64,000 bases of DNA from assembly GCF_026898135.2 (NCBI RefSeq), contig NZ_CP114035.2, forward strand, positions 599,501-663,500. The letters run 5' to 3'. Origin of the DNA: Pseudomonas fortuita (GTDB taxonomy: Bacteria > Pseudomonadota > Gammaproteobacteria > Pseudomonadales > Pseudomonadaceae). Below the pieces are notes generated by a model. That model was not told the DNA's origin. It searched no databases and saw only the letters and a list, made by a program, of their open reading frames with translations. Below are positions 58,340-64,000 of this stretch, piece by piece. The first letter of the stretch is position 1. Each line of letters opens with the position of its first letter. Position numbers and translations under genes: made by a program.

Positions 58340-59695
58340 TCAGTCCTGGTTAGCCAGTTTGTGCTCGAGGTAGTGAATGTTCACGCCGCCTTTGCAGAAA
58401 CCTTCATCACGTACCAGGTCACGGTGCAGCGGGATGTTGGTCTTGATGCCGTCAACGACGATCTCGTCCAGGGCATTGCGCATGCGCGCCATGGCTTCTT
58501 CGCGGTCCTTGCCGTAGGTGATCAGCTTGCCGATCAGCGAGTCATAGTTCGGCGGAACCGAATAGCCGCTGTACAGGTGCGAATCGACGCGTACGCCATT
58601 GCCGCCCGGGGCGTGGAAGTGTTTTACCTTGCCTGGGCTCGGGATGAACTTCTTCGGGTCTTCGGCGTTGATCCGGCACTCCAGCGAGTGGCCACGGATC
58701 ACAACGTCTTCCTGGCGGAACGACAGCTTGTTGCCAGCGGCGATGCTCAGCATCTCCTTGACGATGTCGATACCGGTAACCATCTCCGACACCGGGTGCT
58801 CAACCTGCACACGGGTGTTCATCTCGATGAAGTAGAAGCTGCCGTTCTCGTACAGGAACTCGAAAGTACCGGCACCACGGTAGCCGATCTCGATGCACGC
58901 ATCGACGCAACGTTTGAACACTTCCTGACGGGCTTTCTCGTCGATGCCCGGGGCTGGTGCTTCTTCCAGAACCTTCTGGTGCCGGCGCTGCAGCGAGCAG
59001 TCACGGTCGCCCAGGTGGATGGCGTTGCCTTGGCCGTCGGACAGAACCTGTACTTCCACGTGGCGTGGGTTGGTCAGGAACTTCTCCAGGTAGACCATCG
59101 GGTTGCCGAAGGCAGCACCGGCTTCGGTACGGGTGAGCTTGGCCGAGGAAATCAGGTCCTCTTCCTTGTGCACCACGCGCATGCCGCGACCACCACCGCC
59201 ACCGGCGGCCTTGATGATCACCGGGTAGCCGACGTCACGGGCAATCGCCAGGGCGACTTCTTCGTCTTCTGGCAGCGGGCCATCAGAGCCCGGTACGGTC
59301 GGCACGCCCGACTTGATCATCGCGTCCTTGGCCGAAACCTTGTCGCCCATCAGGCGAATGGTATCGGCTTTCGGGCCGATGAAGGCGAAACCGGATTTTT
59401 CAACCTGTTCGGCGAAGTCGGCGTTTTCTGCCAGGAAACCGTAGCCCGGGTGAATCGCGGTGGCGCCGGTGACTTCGGCGGCAGCGATGATTGCCGGGAT
59501 ATGCAGGTAGGAATCCTTGGACGATGCAGGACCGATGCAGACCGACTCGTCTGCCAGGCCCAGGTGCATCAGTTCACGGTCGGCGGTGGAGTGCACAGCG
59601 ACGGTTTTGATGCCCAGCTCTTTGCAGGCACGCAGGATCCGCAGGGCAATTTCCCCACGGTTGGCGATCAGGACTTTTTCGAGCTTCCCAGACAT
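58340..59695 (-). CDS. accC: Biotin carboxylase subunit of acetyl-CoA carboxylase
   Basis: A 451-residue ATP-grasp enzyme that carboxylates biotin on AccB. Motifs: [43 protein letters not shown] (ATP loop), [20 protein letters not shown] 59695 starts [15 protein letters not shown]. It follows accB by 17 bases, and the two form the standard accBC operon for fatty acid synthesis. A strong terminator lies just beyond. Confidence 0.97.
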   Translation of the reverse strand: MSGKLEKVLIANRGEIALRILRACKELGIKTVAVHSTADRELMHLGLADESVCIGPASSKDSYLHIPAIIAAAEVTGATAIHPGYGFLAENADFAEQVEKSGFAFIGPKADTIRLMGDKVSAKDAMIKSGVPTVPGSDGPLPEDEEVALAIARDVGYPVIIKAAGGGGGRGMRVVHKEEDLISSAKLTRTEAGAAFGNPMVYLEKFLTNPRHVEVQVLSDGQGNAIHLGDRDCSLQRRHQKVLEEAPAPGIDEKARQEVFKRCVDACIEIGYRGAGTFEFLYENGSFYFIEMNTRVQVEHPVSEMVTGIDIVKEMLSIAAGNKLSFRQEDVVIRGHSLECRINAEDPKKFIPSPGKVKHFHAPGGNGVRVDSHLYSGYSVPPNYDSLIGKLITYGKDREEAMARMRNALDEIVVDGIKTNIPLHRDLVRDEGFCKGGVNIHYLEHKLANQD

Positions 59696-59712
59696 CGTTG
59701 GCTCTCCGCGAT

Positions 59713-60174
59713 TCAAACGACGGTGAACAGCGGCTGGTCGAACTCAACCGGCTGGCCGTCTTCTACCAGGATGGCGTCGATGACACCGCCAACATCGGCT
59801 TCGATGTGGTTCATCATCTTCATGGCTTCGACGATGCACAGGGTGTCGCCTTTCTTCACGGTCTGGCCAACTTCAGCAAAGTTCGGCGAGGTCGGCGAAG
59901 GCTTGCGGTAGAAGGTACCTACCATTGGCGAGCGGATCACGGTGCCTTTCAGGGCCGGGGCTGCGGCAGCGGCTTCGGCGACTGGAGCAGCAGCGGCAAC
60001 CGGGGCAGCAGCAGGTGCAGCGGCCATCGGTGCTGGTGCGTAGAACTGTTGGGCAGCTGGGGTCTTGCTGTGACGGCTGATACGGACCGACTCTTCGCCT
60101 TCCTTGATCTCCAGTTCGTCGATGCCAGACTCTTCCAGCAGCTCGATCAGTTTCTTGACTTTACGGATATCCAT
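59713..60174 (-). CDS. accB: Biotin carboxyl carrier protein
   Basis: A 153-residue carrier: N-terminal helix ([27 protein letters not shown]), an Ala/Pro-rich mobile linker ([17 protein letters not shown]), and a C-terminal biotinyl domain with the target Lys in [13 protein letters not shown]. First gene of accBC, with AAGGGG-type site GGGAGTTGATGATTA upstream. Confidence 0.97.
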   Translation of the reverse strand: MDIRKVKKLIELLEESGIDELEIKEGEESVRISRHSKTPAAQQFYAPAPMAAAPAAAPVAAAAPVAEAAAAAPALKGTVIRSPMVGTFYRKPSPTSPNFAEVGQTVKKGDTLCIVEAMKMMNHIEADVGGVIDAILVEDGQPVEFDQPLFTVV

Positions 60175-60272
60175 TAATCATCAACTCCCAAAGGTTCGGT
60201 CAGGGGGCGAAATTTAAAAAACGTATCGATACGTTTCTATCGAACCCTGGCCCACTGAGGCCAGGGTTTTCA

Positions 60273-60728
60273 TCATTTGGGCTGTGCGTTGGCAGCCAGT
60301 TGTTCCAGCGCGGACTCCAGGGCCAGGCGATAACCGCTGGCGCCCAGACCGCAGATCACCCCTACGGCAACATCGGAAAAGTAGGAGTGGTGACGGAACG
60401 GTTCGCGTTTGTGCACGTTGGACAGGTGCACTTCGATGAATGGGATGCTCACTGCAAGCAATGCGTCACGTAATGCGACGCTTGTGTGGGTGAAAGCAGC
60501 CGGATTGATCAGGATGAAGTCCACACCCTCGTTGCGTGCGGCGTGAATGCGGTCGATCAGTTCGTATTCGGCATTGCTCTGCAGGTACTGCAGATGGTGG
60601 CCTGCCGCGCGGGCACGTTGCTCCAGGTCCTGGTTGATCTGGGCCAGGGTCACGGCGCCGTAATGGCCTGGCTCGCGAGTACCGAGCAGGTTGAGGTTGG
60701 GGCCGTGGAGCACCAGTAGCGTTGCCAT
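60273..60728 (-). CDS. aroQ: Type II 3-dehydroquinate dehydratase
   Basis: A 151-residue dodecameric type II dehydroquinase of the shikimate pathway. Signature residues: [20 protein letters not shown] (with the catalytic Arg/Tyr loop), [17 protein letters not shown], and [22 protein letters not shown] 60728 is the family start; codons upstream are noncoding. Located before accBC in the same direction, a gene order seen in many gamma-proteobacteria; 98 bases intervene. Confidence 0.97.
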   Translation of the reverse strand: MATLLVLHGPNLNLLGTREPGHYGAVTLAQINQDLEQRARAAGHHLQYLQSNAEYELIDRIHAARNEGVDFILINPAAFTHTSVALRDALLAVSIPFIEVHLSNVHKREPFRHHSYFSDVAVGVICGLGASGYRLALESALEQLAANAQPK

Positions 60729-60907
60729 CTGCGGATTCCTTGGATTTGTAGGGCAATTCGACACAGCGCGGCGAGTGTGCCGTAAAGCGACGGCAAGTGT
60801 CCAGTTCCCGGCAATAGCCAGCACGATGTCCGAGATTCGCGCGAAGTATGTGACCAAATAATTAAATCTGGTCATCTATTTCAGGATTTTTCCCGGCACG
60901 CGGGAAG

Positions 60908-62680
60908 TTATAGACCTACTTTGCCGCGCACGCGGGCCAGCATTTGCGCGAATTCACCGGCGTTTATCTCGCCAATCACCCGATCAGCGGTAATTTCGCT
61001 GCCGTTCGCGGCAAAGAACAGCAGGGCAGGTGGGCCGAACAGCTGGTAGCGATCGAGCAGTTTGCGTTGCTCGGCATTGCTCTCGGTGATGTCGAAACGC
61101 AACAGCTTGAAGCCGGCCAGCTGCGCCTGCACCTGCGGCGCGTTGAGCACTTCATGCTCGATCACCTTGCAGCTGATGCACCAGTCGGCATACCAGTCCA
61201 GCAGCACCGGCTGGCCGGCCGCTTTGGCCTGGGCCAGTGCGGCGTCCAGTGCGGTGGGGGTGGTGATGGTCTGCCAGGCATCCGTCTTTGCCGCCTGGCT
61301 GCTGCCGGTGGCCGCAAGTGCTGCAACGGGCAGCGGGCGAAGCGGGTCGCCTTGGCCACTGAGGGCGCCGTACCAGCAGGCCAGGGCGTATACCAGCAAA
61401 GCCAGGCCTAGCAGTTGGGCCAGGCGCTGGCGTGCGGTCTTGACGACGAACTCCAGGGCGCCCAGGAAAAGTGCCACGCCGGCTGCGAGGAACCCCACCA
61501 GCAGCAAGGTCACAGGGCCCGGCAGCACGCGGCTGAGCAAGCCAATGGACAGCCCCAGCAGCAGCACCCCGATGGCGTTTTTCACCGTGTTCATCCACGG
61601 GCCGCTTTTTGGCAGCCAGGCCGCGCCACCGGTGGCCACCAGCAACAAGGGTGCACCCATGCCCAGGCCCAGGGCAAACAGCTTGAGTGCGCCACCCAGG
61701 GCATCGCCGCTGGCACTGATATACAGCAGGGCGCCAGCCAGGGGGGCTGATACGCAAGGCGAAACCAGCAGGCTGGAGAGCACGCCCAGCACTGCCGCAC
61801 CCAGCAGCGAGCCACCCCGGGTGTGATTGGCGACGTTGTTCAGGCGGTTGCTCAGGGCCTGGGGCAGCTTCAGCTCGAACAGGCCGAACATGGCCAAGGC
61901 AAATACCACGAAGAACAGGGCGAAGGGCACCAGCACCCAGGCCGACTGCAGGCGCGCCTGCAGGTTCAGGCCCGCGCCGAACAGGCCCATGAGCGCGCCG
62001 AGCGCTGCGAAACTGGCCGCCATCGGCAGCACGTACGCCAGCGATAGCGCCAGCCCGCGCAGCCCACCCACCTGGCCGCGCAGCACTACGCCCGACAGGA
62101 TCGGCAGCATCGGCAGTACACACGGGGTAAAGGTCAGGCCGACCCCGGCGAGAAAGAACAACAGCAGCGATTTCCAGTTCCAGCCGTGTTCGGCCGTTGC
62201 GGGTGCGTTGGCACCGCCTTCGCCATCAATACTCAGGCGTGCGGTTTCCGGTGGGTAGCACAGGCCTTTATCGGCACAGCCTTGGTAGCCCACCAGCAGG
62301 GTGAAGGCACGCGGGTCGGTGCGCGGCAGTTCGATGTCGAGCACGCCGTGGTACACCTCGACGTCGCCGAAGAATTCATCGTGCTTGGCCTCGCCCTTGG
62401 GGATGTTCGGCGCGCCCAGGGTGATGTCTGCCGGCTCGGTGTGGAACTGGAAGCGGTGGCGGTAGAGGTAGTAGCCCTCGGTGGCGACGAAGCGCAGCTT
62501 GAGGGTGTGCGCGTCGGCCTGGACCAGGCTGAGCTTGAAGGCGTCGTGAACCGGCAGGAAGTCGGCGTTGTTGGCCAGCGAAGCGGCGCCGAGGGTAGCG
62601 CTGGGGCGGTTGTCGAGCAGGCCCGTGGCGAAGGCAGGGCTGGCCAGCAGCAGGAACAGCAGGAAAAACAGGCGGCGCAT
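60908..62680 (-). CDS. dsbD: Thiol:disulfide interchange protein DsbD
   Basis: A 590-residue protein that carries electrons from cytosolic thioredoxin to the periplasm. It has a signal (MRRLFFLLFLLLASPAFA), an N-terminal domain with the C-x5-C pair in GYQGCADKGLCYPP, eight helices (from LLFFLAGVGLTFTPCVLPMLPILSGVVL) with the two membrane cysteines (FTPCVLP, VSPCVSAPLAGALL), and a C-terminal thioredoxin domain with the active site DWYADWCISCKVIE. Start set at the signal peptide; the upstream frame is noncoding palindromic element. Confidence 0.96.
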   Translation of the reverse strand: MRRLFFLLFLLLASPAFATGLLDNRPSATLGAASLANNADFLPVHDAFKLSLVQADAHTLKLRFVATEGYYLYRHRFQFHTEPADITLGAPNIPKGEAKHDEFFGDVEVYHGVLDIELPRTDPRAFTLLVGYQGCADKGLCYPPETARLSIDGEGGANAPATAEHGWNWKSLLLFFLAGVGLTFTPCVLPMLPILSGVVLRGQVGGLRGLALSLAYVLPMAASFAALGALMGLFGAGLNLQARLQSAWVLVPFALFFVVFALAMFGLFELKLPQALSNRLNNVANHTRGGSLLGAAVLGVLSSLLVSPCVSAPLAGALLYISASGDALGGALKLFALGLGMGAPLLLVATGGAAWLPKSGPWMNTVKNAIGVLLLGLSIGLLSRVLPGPVTLLLVGFLAAGVALFLGALEFVVKTARQRLAQLLGLALLVYALACWYGALSGQGDPLRPLPVAALAATGSSQAAKTDAWQTITTPTALDAALAQAKAAGQPVLLDWYADWCISCKVIEHEVLNAPQVQAQLAGFKLLRFDITESNAEQRKLLDRYQLFGPPALLFFAANGSEITADRVIGEINAGEFAQMLARVRGKVGL

Positions 62681-62765
62681 GGCGGACTCGCGAGGTGGAA
62701 CGTGCTGCGCATGATAGCGGAGTTGGTGCGGGTTGGGGCCAGCAGCGCTTGCCGTGACATGTTTG

Positions 62766-63008
62766 GCGCCTGGCAGATCGAGCGCCGCCCGCGCGGCGCA
62801 TCGCGAGCTGCGCTCGCTCCTACGTTTGTTTCGGGCCAATCATTTCTGTGGGATTTGCGCGCGACCCCCTTGGCGCATGGCACGATATCGAGTCGTATAA
62901 ACAAGGCGGTCGCGCGCGCCTGTCGCAGGCATAACTGGCCCGAAACAAACGTAGGAGCGAGCGCAGCTCGCGATGCGCCGCGCGGGCGGCGCTCGATCTC
63001 ACAGGCGC
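62766..63008. repeat. Composite nested palindromic element, copy 2
   Basis: Inverse arms of 75 bp (62766-62840 and 62934-63008) with GCCGCGCGGGCGGCGCTCGA, a diverged REP core (GGAGCGAGCGCAGCTCGCGA) and the same inner ends ACTGGCCCGAAACAAACGTA. The 93-base middle has CGATATCGA at 62883-62891, exactly 43 bases from the left arm as in copy 1, and shares the GCGCG-ACCCC and CGCGCGCGCCT blocks. It explains the 341-base gap between dsbD and the chemoreceptor gene, in which I see no ORF of note. It ends 14 bases from the chemoreceptor stop and may terminate it. Confidence 0.85.
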
Positions 63009-63021
63009 TGAAAGGCCCAAC

Positions 63022-64000
63022 TTAAACCCTGAATGCTCGCACCGCCCGGTTCAGCTCACCGCCCAGGCTGAGCAACTGCTCGCCTTGCACGCGCCCTTCA
63101 CCAATGCGCTGCAGGTTGTCTTCGCCCAGCTCGTGAATCCGCTCGCTGTGGTCACGAATGTCACTCACCGCACCACTCTGCTGCGCCGTGACATCGGCAA
63201 TGCGCACCGCTGTGTCGGAAATGGTGCGGATGGCACAGACAATCTCGTCCAGCGCGCCATCCGCCGCCTGAGCCTGGCTGGCCGTAGCCTCGGCATGCTC
63301 AAGCTGCGCGCGCATCCCTGCCACCGAACCTTTCGCCGCTTGCTGCAGGCGGTCGATCAGTGCCTGAATCTCGCCGGTCGCCCCCGTGGTGCGCTGCGCC
63401 AGCGAACGCACTTCATCGGCTACCACAGCAAAGCCACGGCCCATTTCCCCCGCTCGTGCCGCTTCGATCGCAGCGTTCAGCGCCAGCAAATTGGTCTGTT
63501 CGGCAATCGAGCGGATCACTGTCAGCACCCCGCCGATGGTCGCCGACTCTTCCGCCAATTGCTCGATCATGCGGGCGTTGCCTTGCACTTCATCAACCAG
63601 CTCGCGCAAGCCGGACAGGCTCTGGCCAATGACCGCCTGGCCCTGCTCCACCGCGCGCCCGGCATCGCGGCTGGCATCGGCGGCGGCGCTGGCATCCCCC
63701 GCCACTTGCTGGATGGTCGCCTCCAGTTCACCCAAGGCGTCGCGGATCTGCCCGGTATCGCCCGCCTGGCGCTCGGCGCCGTCGTGCAGGGCAGCGCTCA
63801 TGCCGGCCAGGGCGTGGCTGCTGCCAGCCACCTGCTCGGCGTTGTGGCGGATGGTACCGACCAGCTCCACCAGGTACTGGCGCAGGCGGTTGAGCGACTC
63901 CTGGATATCGTGCAGTTCGCGGTTGGTCTTGCCCAGGGAGATGGCTTGGGCAAAGTCGCCCTCGGCCCAACATGACAAGGCTGGGGCAAGGCTGGTGAGG
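63022..64000 (-). CDS. Methyl-accepting chemotaxis protein, C-terminal part
   Basis: The visible 326 codons cover the end of a HAMP domain ([30 protein letters not shown]) and a complete signalling domain with the hairpin tip [45 protein letters not shown], which binds CheA and CheW. The frame stays open to the window edge, so the ligand-binding and membrane parts lie outside. It ends RAVRAFRV without a CheR-binding pentapeptide. Sensing target unknown. Confidence 0.93.
   Translation of the reverse strand, partial: LTSLAPALSCWAEGDFAQAISLGKTNRELHDIQESLNRLRQYLVELVGTIRHNAEQVAGSSHALAGMSAALHDGAERQAGDTGQIRDALGELEATIQQVAGDASAAADASRDAGRAVEQGQAVIGQSLSGLRELVDEVQGNARMIEQLAEESATIGGVLTVIRSIAEQTNLLALNAAIEAARAGEMGRGFAVVADEVRSLAQRTTGATGEIQALIDRLQQAAKGSVAGMRAQLEHAEATASQAQAADGALDEIVCAIRTISDTAVRIADVTAQQSGAVSDIRDHSERIHELGEDNLQRIGEGRVQGEQLLSLGGELNRAVRAFRV

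Overview
The window is a high-GC stretch of chromosome from a Pseudomonas of the P. putida group. Three things point there: gene order (ribD-ribC-ribBA-ribH-nusB-thiL-pgpA, dxs-ispA-xseB, eutCB-eat, acoXABC-acoR, accBC-aroQ-dsbD), the P. putida type of REP palindromes (GGGAGCGGGCTTGCC and relatives) between genes, and the family content. From memory the order follows P. putida KT2440 around PP_0500 to PP_0562, with local differences. No rRNA, tRNA, CRISPR array, IS element or prophage was seen.

Layout. 1-1129: a lower-GC clavaminate synthase-like Fe(II)/2-oxoglutarate oxygenase followed by the first codons of a membrane protein that runs off the left edge. 1326-5731: two nucleotide-sugar epimerase-like genes, a divergent HxlR regulator/MFS exporter pair with twin operators, and OprG/OmpW. 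5841-9031: a zinc-responsive ABC operon (His-rich DUF2796 protein, ATPase, FtsX-type permease, DUF3299 protein) behind a Zur-like palindrome. 9162-11658: a small hypothetical, CnoX/YbbN, a methyltransferase and a YbaY-type lipoprotein. 11765-20570: nrdR, the riboflavin cluster, nusB, thiL, pgpA, a solute-binding protein, ribA and a BtuF-like protein, with btuB convergent. 22544-26615: dxs-ispA-xseB, then a second ribB behind an FMN riboswitch. 26977-35778 is the most variable part: an orphan zeta-toxin-like kinase, a siderophore esterase/two-component/TonB receptor locus, a low-GC glycosyltransferase, and a CI-type repressor whose S24 peptidase residues are lost. 35960-38792: ppa, mtfA, dedA and a GNAT gene. 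38901-46649: B12-dependent ethanolamine catabolism (eutBC, eat, an acetaldehyde dehydrogenase) with a sigma-54 activator. 46716-51466: mpl-ubiX, a lipoprotein, an atypical SDR, and a MORN-repeat/caspase-fold lipoprotein. 51924-58275: the acetoin dehydrogenase operon and AcoR. 58340-63021: accBC, aroQ and dsbD. 63022-64000: the C-terminal part of a chemoreceptor.

Working together. Ethanolamine is imported, split by EutBC to acetaldehyde and ammonia, and oxidised by the aldehyde dehydrogenase; sigma-54 promoters precede both transcription units. The acetoin operon also has a good -24/-12 promoter and an upstream palindrome for AcoR, but acoA carries an in-frame TGA where TGG is expected, so acetoin use is probably lost in this strain or the base is a sequencing error. 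Three riboflavin-branch genes (ribB-X, ribA, riboswitch-controlled ribB) supply overlapping steps.

Most distinctive observations: the acoA nonsense codon; two copies of a nested palindromic element (51617-51914 and 62766-63008) with 88 and 75 bp arms and the same internal spacing; a complete 87 bp REP pair inserted in frame in the ethanolamine regulator; and the peptidase-dead repressor.
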